DNA of 64,000 nt from a virus. The first letter of the stretch is position 1. Each line of letters begins with the position of its first letter. Location of the stretch: the IMG/VR virus record IMGVR_UViG_3300022932_000017, positions 1 to 64,000 of that record. The stretch is one strand, 5' to 3'. The position numbers were made by a program, and so were the translations under genes. Positions 15,362 to 24,945 of this stretch are shown here, piece after piece. A model generated the notes under the pieces. The model searched no databases. It was given only the letters and a program-made list of their open reading frames with translations, and was not told where the DNA came from.

Positions 15362-18300
15362 TCAGTCTTTCTCTTGAAGCCCTTTTCTAGTTTCCTCTAT
15401 TTTCTGTTTGGCTTCTTTAATCTTTTCCTTCCTTTCTGCATCACTAAGTGGTTTATCACTTTCAGCATCGGGAGTAAGACCTAAGTAGTTTACAAACCCA
15501 TCCCTGTAGAAACTGTTCCAAAAGCTTTTAGTAGAATAGTCAGGAGAGATCTGCGGTTGTCCTGTAACGCCTCTATAAATATTTTGAACCTGTCTACCGA
15601 ATCTATAAGGTATAATAGGTAAAGAGGTTTTACTTCCTAATACATCTCCGGCATATCCTCCTGCTTTCTTTAAATCTCCTTCTGTAGCTGCTTCAATACT
15701 TTTCACCACCTTAGCCCCATCATCAAATGCTGCTACTTTCTGGTTTAGAATCTGTTGCATGAATTTACCCATCTTCTTGTCTTCTAAAGCAAGTAAGAAA
15801 CTTAAAGCAGGAGGTGAAATTACATTGAAGTACTTCTTAGCCCATTCGTTCTTTTTAAGCCAACCTGCGAGGTCTTTATCCTTTCCAGATGATATTGTCG
15901 CACCCGCAGCTAGTAAAGAGACTGTAGCCCCTATAAATACTCTTCCAGCTGTACTCTTAGCTTTAGCTTCACTCATTAAAGCATACTCCATGTCCTTAAT
16001 TCCTTTTTCAGTAGTCAAATCAAGCTTTCTTCTCTTTACAAAGTTCTCTAAAGGACTCCAAGCATCAACTCCTGCTTTTTGAAGCGTAAGTGTAACCCAA
16101 TTACTAGCACCACCGACAAAAGGATTTAGAATGTTCTTTGATAAGATTGAAGTGAACGTAAGCATTGCAGCCTCATTCCACCTTTTCTCTTTAATGGCAT
16201 CTTTCAATTTACCTTCATTGTACGAGTTTAACAATCCTACAGTCCTAGAAGCAAAGTTATTCGCCTCATGCCCCATACCTAGACCTGCAACCGTATATCC
16301 TGCCCTGTAAGAAGCTTCAATCTGATCTAAGGTTAACTTCTCTCCTACAACCAAAGCCTCCTTTACAATGTCCATAGCAAGCCTGTTCGTAAACTCTTTG
16401 TTCTCCGGCAGAGTCTTTTTACCTGACAGCCTGTTTACCTTTTCAATAATCTCGTTAGCCGTTACAAGTGCATCACTAAACTTCTGTCCTGTAAGATTCT
16501 CCGATACATACTGCACCGCTTCATCCTGCCCCATACGCTTAGGGTTGTTCTTGTCTGTAAGCACCTTTATAAGGTTTCTAGTGAAGTACTTTTCAGTTAG
16601 GTTAGCTTTATTCAAACCATCCATGCCCTCTAAATAGATACGTCCTAAGATGCCTGATACAACAGCATGATATTTTCTGCTTGTCGAAACATTGTTGATG
16701 TAGTTCTCTGTAGCACTTTTCACCAAGAACGGATTTGATATGTCTCCATAGTCTAGTCCGGCATTGTAGATAGCATCCTTTAACACATTTCTTCCGGCAT
16801 CCCTTCGTTGTTTCTCTAATGCCTTTGTATCGTTCTTTTCAAATGCAAACGTTAGTTTGTTAAACGTCCTTTCAATATATCCACTAAGCGTGTTATCTCC
16901 AAGCTGTTTTACTGTGGTTAAAATAGCACGTTGAGCCATACTCAAATACTCTTGAGTGATTTTAGCTGCTTTAAAAGCACCATTACTCTCATTCCAAGCT
17001 ACCTTACTCAATAACTGCTCTATCTGGTGGTTAATTTGATTTACTGCACTATTTAGCCCAAACTCGTTAATCACCCTACCATCGCTTCTTGACTGATACA
17101 ACTCTGATAAACTCTTAGCAAGTACTTTAGCTTGAAAGAATGCCTCCTGACCAATACCATTAAGTCCAATAGCATTATTCATCAGGTAATCATACGTATC
17201 ACTGTTCTTCTCAAACAAACCGTAGTTATACAATTCTGCTAATCTCTTTGCTGTAGTCTTAGTGTTTGTCTTAGGCTTCTCTGTATTGCGTGTTTCTAGC
17301 TCTTTTAAGCCCTTTTCTATTACAGAGGCACGTAAGTCATTGTATTCCTTTTCAAAGCTGTCCTGTAGCCTGTCAATCTCTACATCAGAATAGCCTTTAT
17401 CCTTTAAGACTTTAGCTACATTTTCCTTCATCCGGTCAATACTACCTTCTTCTCCGGCTAGTTTCTTCCAATCTAAAGTTTGTGTTTTCTCTTTACGCTC
17501 CACCACATTGCCATTGGCATCAGTCTCTTTACGTGTAACTGTAATCTCTCTGCCATAGCCCGACTCAATCAAGGCTTCTTTCACGAATATTTTAGGCGTA
17601 GGGTCTAATTGCTCAAGAACTTCTAATGCAGCTTTCCTTTCTCCTTTTAACCTATTGATTTCAGGACTCTCTATTGGGTCTTTCTTCGCTTCACGTTCCG
17701 CTTTCTCCCCTTTAGCAATCTGATCGTTTAAACGTTCCAAGTCATTCTGCAATTTCTTTACTGCCGTAGCCTTCATACGCTCGTCTACAATCGCTTTACT
17801 CTCCGAAGTAAGGTATTTCATCGCCTCACGTTTATAAGCGGATTCTTCGGCTTGTAATGACTGTAATTCAGGATCAGTTAATCTGCTGGTTGCTTTGAGT
17901 TCAACTTTCTTATCTGCTATCTGCTGTTTAAGGTCTTCAATGCGCTTTCTGATGTTCTCTTTAGCATCAGCTAACTTTTCAGCATCACTCTTAACTTTAC
18001 CTCGCTTAGTGCCGGATTCAGTATCAATGTTCTCTTCTTTGAAACCATCAAGCATATCCTTTCTAAAATCGTCTTCCTTAGCCCATTTCTTTTGAGTCTC
18101 CTTGATTTTATTTATACCAAGCTCAATAGCATCAGCAATGTTTACTCCGGCCTTTATAGCGGCTTTAATGGTAGTTATCCCTGCATCAATAATAGCAACC
18201 GGAACACCTATACTAGCATCGTAAGTTTTACTTCTAAGTTTCTTCTGAATCTTGTCTAGTGCCGCAATAGCTTTGTCTGCCGCTTCCCTACGCTTAGTAG

Positions 18301-21300
18301 GTAGTTTCTCGTAAAGACTGTTTACTTCCTTCTCTACTCCTTTAGCAATAGCATTTTCAATATCAGGACTCAACACATCTACAGCATCAGTTTCAATTGA
18401 TTGTGCTTCCTTATTAATCGCATCAGGACTAGCTTCAATGCTTTTTTCAATAGTAGCTTTCTCTTGCCTTTGAGCGGAACTAAAAAACTCCTTGGTAATT
18501 TGACCCATATCATAAGCCGCTCGCGCAGCCTGTCTGAATCTACCATAACCAATAGCAATAGCAGCAGACCTTTGAAACTTAGTAGATATATCCCTTACAT
18601 ACTTTAATTGCTTGTTTACAGCTACTTCATTCTCTGGTTCTGCTAATATCCTTCTCTCAAGCTCATTCTCTAGGGATACAGTAATTAAACTTCGCTTATC
18701 TACAGGAAGCTTATTCTCTTCAACATACTCCATAAGTTTAGTGGCATATTCGTCACCAAACTCTTTTTTAGCATTTTGAACAATATCATCCCCATGCTGA
18801 AAATCAATAAGGCTGTCTTTCCGCTTGTACTCTTTCTCCGAAGCATCTAAAGTCCTTCCTGTCTCACGCTCTACGTTGTTTAAAGTATTACGGATTTCAT
18901 CAGTCTCTAGGTTCTTATTAACCAACTCAACAAACTTGTTGCTTACTTTTCCTTTGGCGGGTTCTGCTTGCTCTGTTTTACTTCCTGTATTTTCTTTTGC
19001 ATTTGTTCCTCCGTCATTTCCGGTTGGTTGTATAGTTTCCGCAATAGGTTCAGCTTGTTGTTCGATTGCTCTTCTTTCATGTTCGATAAAATCATTTGTT
19101 GTTAATTCTTCGTTTTTAAATTCATTTTCAAATTGTGTAGTCTCTTCCGTTGTTAAATTCTCTGCTTTAATCTTAGAGGCGCTATCTGCCAATACATCAT
19201 CAAACCTAGTTTTAAGTTCATCAAATTGTTTGGTAGTAATCTCTCCCTTACTCTTAGCCTCCGTAAGTCTTTTTAATGATGCCTCTGCTTTAAGCGTTTT
19301 ATTAGCTACTTGTTTTAAGGCTTTAAGGTCATCCTCCGCTTTGTCTAAGACTTCTTTAGTTCTTTCCGGTGATACACTCTCTTGAGCCACATTCTCTTGT
19401 GCAGGTACAGGTTGTTCAACTTCATTTGTGCCTTGTTTTAATTTTTGGTCATTTTCTAAATTAACAGGATTCCTTATTTCAGTTTCTTTAGGTTTATATT
19501 CCGTTACTAATATATCTCTTGATCTTCCACCATCAAATGCACCAACAATACCTTCTGACTCCATCTGATCCATTATCTCTTTCGCCCTCTCGTAGCTTAT
19601 ATTCAATTTTTTACTTAAAACAGCTATAGAACTATCTTTAGATTCCACAACTGTTTTTGCTGCTTCATCAAATAATGGGTCTAGTGTTCTAGGCGTCTCT
19701 ACAGCAGATGAAGGCTTATCCTGCACAACTTCATTTTCTTTTTCAAAATCATAAACTTTAACATTAATACTAGTTTTACCGCTCTGTATGTCATTAGCTA
19801 TCCTATGATGCCCATCTAACACATAATATTTATCACCTTCTTTTAATAAAGCAACATCTTCTGTAGGATTATTTTGGTTTTTAGTTCCTCCTAATTTATC
19901 AGCTTGTAGCGATTCTTGAGTTGGCACTATATCATTAATATCAACTATCTGCTTCGATTCTTCATAACCTGAATTATCGCCCTCTTTTGACTTACTCCGT
20001 TGTTCTTTAATAAGTCTATTTGCTTTTAAAACCTTTTCACTAGTTGCTTGGCTTATTTTATTTTTAAAAATATTTTCAGAAGGTATTTTATTATCAACCT
20101 GTTTCTCTCTTACTGTAGTGTTACCGCCTACTTCTGTATTAATAACCTCTTGTGGAACTTCTGGCTTGCTTCTTTCAGTCTGTTCAAGATTGTATCTTTC
20201 CTCTGTAATTTCAACAGGTTTCTCTTTACCGATCTGTTTAGTGTAGGTTCCTTTCTCTTCATCAAAGCTATACTTGGTTTTAAGACCTGTAGCAAGCTCT
20301 CTAAGCTTATCATTAGACTGATCGATCTTATTCTCTAAAGCAATCTCTTCGGGTAGTTTAATCTCTCCTAATGCAGGGTCGGTAGGAGTCTTCGTAGATT
20401 TAACATTATCCAAAGCTTCCTGCATCTCATTACGCCCTGTAATCAAATCCACTCCTTCATCAAATTGTTTAGGGGTAAATTGTTCCGGTAACTTAGACAC
20501 AGCATCAGCAATAACCATAGCTTGCTTTTGAGTGTTTGCTATCTCTTCTGGTTTCCACCCTTGCTTAGCGCCTAACACACCAACATCTTCAATTACCTTG
20601 GCGACATTTTCAGGACTCCTGTCAGCTTTAACAGCATCAATAACCATATTCTTATACGGAGACTTGCTAAACATCATCCCTACATCTTGCCTCATGCCAA
20701 GACCCGCAAAGATTGGCGCATCTTCCGTAAGTATCTTTCCAATCGTATCACTCATTTCTTGAGGACTTTGCGCCTGAAAGGCTTCCGACTCATTTACATC
20801 ATTAGCTTTTTTCTTTAACTCATTATCCACATACGCTAGTGCCGTTAAATCAAGTGAGGTATTACGATAAGCCTTGGCGCCTTTATTTAAGAACTCTGGA
20901 ATCTTCTTAGCAATACTCACACTTTGCTGTTTCATGGCATTAGCGATACTCTCTGCTGTAATAGCCTCTCCTGAATCAACCAAACCCTTCATAGCATTAA
21001 CAGTAGCTTGTCCGGCTAAGTCGTCTCTAACCGCAGCAGGAAGCTTATTAAATAATACATGTGAGTTAAGCGCTTTCATCAACGTGTAATCAGTAATCAT
21101 TTTGCCAACTCTATACAGGTCATCAGCACCATTCTTAAACTCTACACCATTCTTTTTAGCCTCACGAATCTCTTTATCTGCTGTTCCCGCTCCATTCATA
21201 GCGAAACTCATTCCCCCTGTAGCCTCTGCGCTAAGCATAGCAGGAACAAACTCTGCAAGTGAACCTACAGCCCTATCTACAGGAGTGAAGCCCCTAAAAT

Positions 21301-21883
21301 TATCCTCAAGTCCCATAGATGTTTTTTCTTGAGCTTTATCAAAAAATTCATTGTTTATCTTTTCTTCTTCGGGAGTATAATCTTCACCACCTAATACTTT
21401 TCTTCTTAGAAGGTCTGCCGCAGACAATACGCCTTCTCCAAGATTTACAGCACCTCTAGCAAGTCCCCTTCCAATAATCTTAGTGATTCCCTCCATTCCG
21501 GTCTGTACACCGCCCCAATAAGTATCCCCGTATTTCTTTTTATAGGATTCTAACTTATCGTTAATGACCTTTTCTTCATCTACCGAAGTATCAGGATTTT
21601 CTATGCGCTGTTGAGCAGTTAATTTAGTAGGATCTACCCTATAGTTAGCAGCAGTCTGTTCTTGAACTGTTATAGGTTTGTATGCTCCTAAAGCAGTCAA
21701 GTCTAGTTTTACTTTAGGAGTCTTTACAGGTGTTTGTCTTAGTTCTTTTGGTTGAACTGAAAATGATTCGTCTTGCAGGTTATTAGCCGCCTGTAATATA
21801 TTAGTACTTTGGAAAGGCTTTGAGCCACTTCCAGATGTTTGAACACCACTCTTTGAAACGGCTGAACCCCCCCCCAGCCCCAT
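15362..21883 (-). CDS. Giant polyvalent-type virion protein, ParB-like and FtsK-gamma-like, 2173 aa
   Basis: A very long, mostly helical protein. Residues about 640-710 contain a ParB/Srx-like fold with the hallmark VLDGHHRIAND. Residues about 745-805 resemble the FtsK gamma winged helix (IAVLSKKLNISYERAKEIMDQ, SEGIVG). Long charged coiled-coil regions follow, and a Gly/Ala-rich, weakly hydrophobic stretch lies near 1990-2010. This mix matches polyvalent proteins, described as large proteins delivered with phage or plasmid DNA to protect or process it. No RNA-polymerase DxDGD motif was found. The frame apparently begins too late: an N-terminal extension in another frame (21801-22019) joins it if one G is dropped from the G9 tract. 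Confidence 0.75.
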   Translation of the reverse strand: MGLGGGSAVSKSGVQTSGSGSKPFQSTNILQAANNLQDESFSVQPKELRQTPVKTPKVKLDLTALGAYKPITVQEQTAANYRVDPTKLTAQQRIENPDTSVDEEKVINDKLESYKKKYGDTYWGGVQTGMEGITKIIGRGLARGAVNLGEGVLSAADLLRRKVLGGEDYTPEEEKINNEFFDKAQEKTSMGLEDNFRGFTPVDRAVGSLAEFVPAMLSAEATGGMSFAMNGAGTADKEIREAKKNGVEFKNGADDLYRVGKMITDYTLMKALNSHVLFNKLPAAVRDDLAGQATVNAMKGLVDSGEAITAESIANAMKQQSVSIAKKIPEFLNKGAKAYRNTSLDLTALAYVDNELKKKANDVNESEAFQAQSPQEMSDTIGKILTEDAPIFAGLGMRQDVGMMFSKSPYKNMVIDAVKADRSPENVAKVIEDVGVLGAKQGWKPEEIANTQKQAMVIADAVSKLPEQFTPKQFDEGVDLITGRNEMQEALDNVKSTKTPTDPALGEIKLPEEIALENKIDQSNDKLRELATGLKTKYSFDEEKGTYTKQIGKEKPVEITEERYNLEQTERSKPEVPQEVINTEVGGNTTVREKQVDNKIPSENIFKNKISQATSEKVLKANRLIKEQRSKSKEGDNSGYEESKQIVDINDIVPTQESLQADKLGGTKNQNNPTEDVALLKEGDKYYVLDGHHRIANDIQSGKTSINVKVYDFEKENEVVQDKPSSAVETPRTLDPLFDEAAKTVVESKDSSIAVLSKKLNISYERAKEIMDQMESEGIVGAFDGGRSRDILVTEYKPKETEIRNPVNLENDQKLKQGTNEVEQPVPAQENVAQESVSPERTKEVLDKAEDDLKALKQVANKTLKAEASLKRLTEAKSKGEITTKQFDELKTRFDDVLADSASKIKAENLTTEETTQFENEFKNEELTTNDFIEHERRAIEQQAEPIAETIQPTGNDGGTNAKENTGSKTEQAEPAKGKVSNKFVELVNKNLETDEIRNTLNNVERETGRTLDASEKEYKRKDSLIDFQHGDDIVQNAKKEFGDEYATKLMEYVEENKLPVDKRSLITVSLENELERRILAEPENEVAVNKQLKYVRDISTKFQRSAAIAIGYGRFRQAARAAYDMGQITKEFFSSAQRQEKATIEKSIEASPDAINKEAQSIETDAVDVLSPDIENAIAKGVEKEVNSLYEKLPTKRREAADKAIAALDKIQKKLRSKTYDASIGVPVAIIDAGITTIKAAIKAGVNIADAIELGINKIKETQKKWAKEDDFRKDMLDGFKEENIDTESGTKRGKVKSDAEKLADAKENIRKRIEDLKQQIADKKVELKATSRLTDPELQSLQAEESAYKREAMKYLTSESKAIVDERMKATAVKKLQNDLERLNDQIAKGEKAEREAKKDPIESPEINRLKGERKAALEVLEQLDPTPKIFVKEALIESGYGREITVTRKETDANGNVVERKEKTQTLDWKKLAGEEGSIDRMKENVAKVLKDKGYSDVEIDRLQDSFEKEYNDLRASVIEKGLKELETRNTEKPKTNTKTTAKRLAELYNYGLFEKNSDTYDYLMNNAIGLNGIGQEAFFQAKVLAKSLSELYQSRSDGRVINEFGLNSAVNQINHQIEQLLSKVAWNESNGAFKAAKITQEYLSMAQRAILTTVKQLGDNTLSGYIERTFNKLTFAFEKNDTKALEKQRRDAGRNVLKDAIYNAGLDYGDISNPFLVKSATENYINNVSTSRKYHAVVSGILGRIYLEGMDGLNKANLTEKYFTRNLIKVLTDKNNPKRMGQDEAVQYVSENLTGQKFSDALVTANEIIEKVNRLSGKKTLPENKEFTNRLAMDIVKEALVVGEKLTLDQIEASYRAGYTVAGLGMGHEANNFASRTVGLLNSYNEGKLKDAIKEKRWNEAAMLTFTSILSKNILNPFVGGASNWVTLTLQKAGVDAWSPLENFVKRRKLDLTTEKGIKDMEYALMSEAKAKSTAGRVFIGATVSLLAAGATISSGKDKDLAGWLKKNEWAKKYFNVISPPALSFLLALEDKKMGKFMQQILNQKVAAFDDGAKVVKSIEAATEGDLKKAGGYAGDVLGSKTSLPIIPYRFGRQVQNIYRGVTGQPQISPDYSTKSFWNSFYRDGFVNYLGLTPDAESDKPLSDAERKEKIKEAKQKIEETRKGLQEKD

Positions 21884-22019
21884 CGGTGATGGAGCTTTTA
21901 TATTCTGGATACTTTACTAACATCTTATCTGCTAACTCTGTATCGTCTACATCCTTGTACTCTGGATATTTCTCTTTTATTTTTTGAGCAAACTGTTGCT
22001 TGGTTACTTTATCAGGCAT
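21801..22019 (-). CDS. Out-of-frame N-terminal segment of the giant virion protein
   Basis: The first 45 residues (MPDKVTKQQFAQKIKEKYPE...) contain a duplicated pattern, KEKYPEYKDVDD and VKYPEYKSS, that I recognise at the N-termini of large phage virion proteins. At the G9 tract the frame leaves the giant coding frame and stops after 72 residues. With eight G instead of nine the two frames fuse through a Gly/Ser linker, giving a protein of about 2218 residues. A sequencing error, phase variation or slippage are all possible. Confidence 0.6.
   Translation of the reverse strand: MPDKVTKQQFAQKIKEKYPEYKDVDDTELADKMLVKYPEYKSSITDGAGGGFSRFKEWCSNIWKWLKAFPKY
21867..21875. repeat. C9/G9 homopolymer at the frame junction
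   Basis: Nine consecutive C on the plus strand (G9 in the coding sense), exactly between the end of the conserved N-terminal segment and the start of the giant frame. Long G runs are slippage-prone and rare in this AT-rich sequence. Confidence 0.95.
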
Positions 22020-22028
22020 AATTTATAT

Positions 22029-23348
22029 TTAGAAAAGACCTAATGGGTCATTTTTCGGTTTAACTGTTTTTTGTTTGTTTACTCTGTCACGTTCCGTTTG
22101 TATAGCACCTTTAACTTTCCCTGCGGCATTACCTGTCTGGAATTTACTTTCGGATACATTCTCTCCGGTAATGTCGCTTAACAAGCGGTTTAACTTCAAC
22201 TTCCCTTCCGGTGAACGCTTGTCTATAGTAACCGTATATGCAGGAGTCTCTTTCATCTTAACCTTACCCTCTGCATCATACGATTCAGTTACCTTTTTAG
22301 GAACCCTCACCTCAATGAAATTACCTTTAGAACCTATCATGTTTTTAACAGCATTCTGGTCATAACCCGGCATTGCGCTTACAATAGCTTTAAACCTTTC
22401 TCCTGAACCTGCAACTCCGCTAAGCATATCATTTACCGTCTTCTGCCTGTACAACGTAGCTTCATCTGCTGCTCCTTTATCATTCTTTCTTGCCCTTTGA
22501 AGCATATCAGAATAATTAGCTCTTTCTCTCCAATCGTCATTCTCTTTAAAGACAGGTTTAGCGGGCTCTTTCTTTACCCTATCCTTTACCAATTGACTAA
22601 TTAAAGTGTTTTTTAATTGAACGGGATCAGTTATACTTGCCGCTAGATCAGGATACAATTGTTTTGCCGCTAACTTGAAGTCTGTATCTGCATCCCATTT
22701 CGCTGAATACCTCTGCGCTTGCATTACAGGGTCTATTACCCTTTCTTGAGTAACTAATACCCCTGACTTATTTCCTTGCTTGTGAGGCACTTCTAATGGG
22801 TTGTTCCATTTAGAACTCTTTAATACTAATTCATCGTCTTTATCCAATTCGGAAAGAACCTTGTTAACGTCAATTTTTCTTTCAAACGTAGTTAAATCCC
22901 TGATGTATTTAGGATCGTTCCTTGACAAGTTTTTAGATTGCTGATATTTAGTAACAGCATCATCAGTGAAGTTATCTCTCTTAGCAGGATCCATAAAGAG
23001 AGCATTCAATGCAGTTTCTCCTTTAGCTAAATTCTTAGAGTCATATACCATATTCTGCAAGTCTAACTCTTTTTCATCAAACTGACGCTTTAACATAGCT
23101 TTCTTCTGCAAATCTTTTTCCGCTTGAATCTGTCCGTAAAGGTTTTTCCACTCGTTATACTTTGAGGTATATTCAGGAACATCACCCTGACGAACTCCAT
23201 CAATCTTAACCTTACCCATTTCTTCCTGCAAAGCTTTCTGTTCTGCCTGACGTCTAGCCTCATTCTGTTGAGCTTGTTTAAGGTAGTAGTTTACAGATCC
23301 ACTAGTGTCAAATACAACCGAATCATTAGCGTTTAGTCCTTCTCTCAT
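22029..23348 (-). CDS. Probable internal virion (ejection) protein, 439 aa
   Basis: Highly charged, helical, no hydrophobic segment; the first 90 residues are a coiled coil (QQNEARRQAEQKALQEEMG). It follows the muzzle and precedes the giant protein, the place where podovirus-like phages encode cargo proteins injected with the DNA. It starts on the same base where the upstream gene stops. Assignment by position and composition only. Confidence 0.6.
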   Translation of the reverse strand: MREGLNANDSVVFDTSGSVNYYLKQAQQNEARRQAEQKALQEEMGKVKIDGVRQGDVPEYTSKYNEWKNLYGQIQAEKDLQKKAMLKRQFDEKELDLQNMVYDSKNLAKGETALNALFMDPAKRDNFTDDAVTKYQQSKNLSRNDPKYIRDLTTFERKIDVNKVLSELDKDDELVLKSSKWNNPLEVPHKQGNKSGVLVTQERVIDPVMQAQRYSAKWDADTDFKLAAKQLYPDLAASITDPVQLKNTLISQLVKDRVKKEPAKPVFKENDDWRERANYSDMLQRARKNDKGAADEATLYRQKTVNDMLSGVAGSGERFKAIVSAMPGYDQNAVKNMIGSKGNFIEVRVPKKVTESYDAEGKVKMKETPAYTVTIDKRSPEGKLKLNRLLSDITGENVSESKFQTGNAAGKVKGAIQTERDRVNKQKTVKPKNDPLGLF

Positions 23349-23974
23349 TAGAATCCTGCTGATGGTAAATAATTTCTAATATAACCGTTACTTCCTTGAG
23401 GTGGCATTTGAGAATTAGTACCGCCACCTTGTTGTCCACCATAGTAGCTTTGGGCTAATTGGCTAAGATCGGTTAAGGCTCCAAAACTGTTTCGCTTTCC
23501 ATCTGCAATAGTTTGAGAAGCTGCGTTCCCTTGTTGGATGTATTTTTGCTTTTTATTCCAATCCCATACCCTTTGTTCTTCATTAGCTAACACACCTCTC
23601 TGTCCCATAAGAACGCCCTGATTTCTTAATCTAGTATTAGCATCCTGAACATCAAGGCTTAATGTGGCATCATTAGAAGCTCTCACAAGAGACGCAAGCC
23701 CCGCACTCGGATTAGCACTTCTACCCAATTGAGTTAAAACCCCTTGTTGGTTCCTTTGAATGTTCTGTGCTGCTTGGTTATACTGTTGCTGTGGTAAACC
23801 TACTTGAGCCATTTGTTCCGCTTGCGCTACATTCTTTAAAATATTGTTGTTTACTTGAGCTGTTGGAAAGGGGTTATTTTTAGCCATTTTATTCCCTTTG
23901 AGAATTCCGGCTATTCCGGCTATTCCTTTTAAAACCGATGGTGCAACTGCTGCCGCTATTAATGGTAAAGGCAT
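23348..23974 (-). CDS. Probable internal virion protein, 208 aa
   Basis: N-terminus is hydrophobic and Ala/Gly-rich (IAAAVAPSVLKGIAGIAGIL), followed by a Gln/Asn-rich helical body. Small virion proteins of this make-up, encoded between muzzle and large ejection proteins, are typical of podovirus-like phages and may line the DNA channel or insert into the host membrane. No defining motif. Confidence 0.6.
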   Translation of the reverse strand: MPLPLIAAAVAPSVLKGIAGIAGILKGNKMAKNNPFPTAQVNNNILKNVAQAEQMAQVGLPQQQYNQAAQNIQRNQQGVLTQLGRSANPSAGLASLVRASNDATLSLDVQDANTRLRNQGVLMGQRGVLANEEQRVWDWNKKQKYIQQGNAASQTIADGKRNSFGALTDLSQLAQSYYGGQQGGGTNSQMPPQGSNGYIRNYLPSAGF

Positions 23975-24023
23975 AATATTTATTTTTTTTATGTTATTTA
24001 CTTAAACAAAGTACGTCAATTAT

Positions 24024-24944
24024 TTAGCGTGTTCCAATTTTACTCGGTATACTGTTCACCGCAACGTTCTTCAACCGTAGTATTCCGTTCTCTGTAGTCA
24101 CAAGTTCGATTACAATATAAGTCCCTTTAAGGTCGTCTCCGTTAATAATATCTACATTCTTATCTTTCATAAACGAAGCACTAAACACACCTTCTACACT
24201 ATAAATATCCACTTGGTCAACTCCATCATCCATTACATCTTTCAGAAAGTCATATTCAATTAATTCTGATACCTGACCCAAACTTGTAGAAATACCATCA
24301 ACACTTGTTATCATCAGCATATTACCCTCGTAAGATAAGCTTTCAAATGTTTTAGGCTGTCCTTCATTTCCATTAGCAGTGAATTTTATCAGTGTTTTAT
24401 ATTGCATACCATAATATCTGTTTCTGCCTTCAATAGAAGCCTTGTGAGCGTATAACTGCCCAGACTTGAATGTATATAGGTTTGTGAACAACGAAAAGCC
24501 TGTATCGAAGTTTAACGGCTTAAAACAACTCCATTTATTGTTCTTTTCCGACCATGACAAAGTGTTCTTCTGTTTTAGGCTCGTATCCTCTACTGTATCG
24601 CTAATTGTAAAGGAAGTCAGTTTAAGGTTAGCGTTAGAATAAACCGTAAGTATAGGGTCACTACCTGTAGCTGTAATGGTTAGATTTACAAAACCCGGAG
24701 TGGTTCTATTTGCGGATGCCGCTGTTCCTGCATTAACCCTGAAAAATCCTGAATTTATATACTCCAAACTATAACTAATCTGATAAGTATGTCCAGAAAT
24801 CAAAGGATAATTTCTTAAAGTCATCTGCCCTGCATTACATACCTCATGTATAGCGTAATCCTCGAATATAGTCCAACCAAATGACTTGCCTAATGTGAGC
24901 AAGTCTAAAGTGATCGGTGTGTTCTGTAGTGTTGTAAAGCTCAT
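24024..24944 (-). CDS. Tail-associated beta-rich protein, 306 aa
   Basis: The first 110 residues resemble a carbohydrate-binding beta-sandwich (YQISYSLEYINSGFFRVNAG, LTVYSNANLKLTSF). The remainder is mixed alpha/beta, possibly propeller-like. It stops within the muzzle operon, 1 base downstream of the muzzle gene. Likely part of the distal tail; no family named. Confidence 0.58.
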   Translation of the reverse strand: MSFTTLQNTPITLDLLTLGKSFGWTIFEDYAIHEVCNAGQMTLRNYPLISGHTYQISYSLEYINSGFFRVNAGTAASANRTTPGFVNLTITATGSDPILTVYSNANLKLTSFTISDTVEDTSLKQKNTLSWSEKNNKWSCFKPLNFDTGFSLFTNLYTFKSGQLYAHKASIEGRNRYYGMQYKTLIKFTANGNEGQPKTFESLSYEGNMLMITSVDGISTSLGQVSELIEYDFLKDVMDDGVDQVDIYSVEGVFSASFMKDKNVDIINGDDLKGTYIVIELVTTENGILRLKNVAVNSIPSKIGTR

Positions 24945-24945
24945 A

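Noticed and set aside
18825-19385. A 186-aa plus-strand frame inside the giant gene
   Set aside because: Antisense shadow of a strongly coding, domain-containing minus-strand gene; Ser/Leu-rich composition typical of such shadows.
15362-21883. Virion RNA polymerase as in crAss-like phages
   Set aside because: No DxDGD catalytic triad motif found anywhere in the translation; ParB-like and winged-helix modules explain it better.
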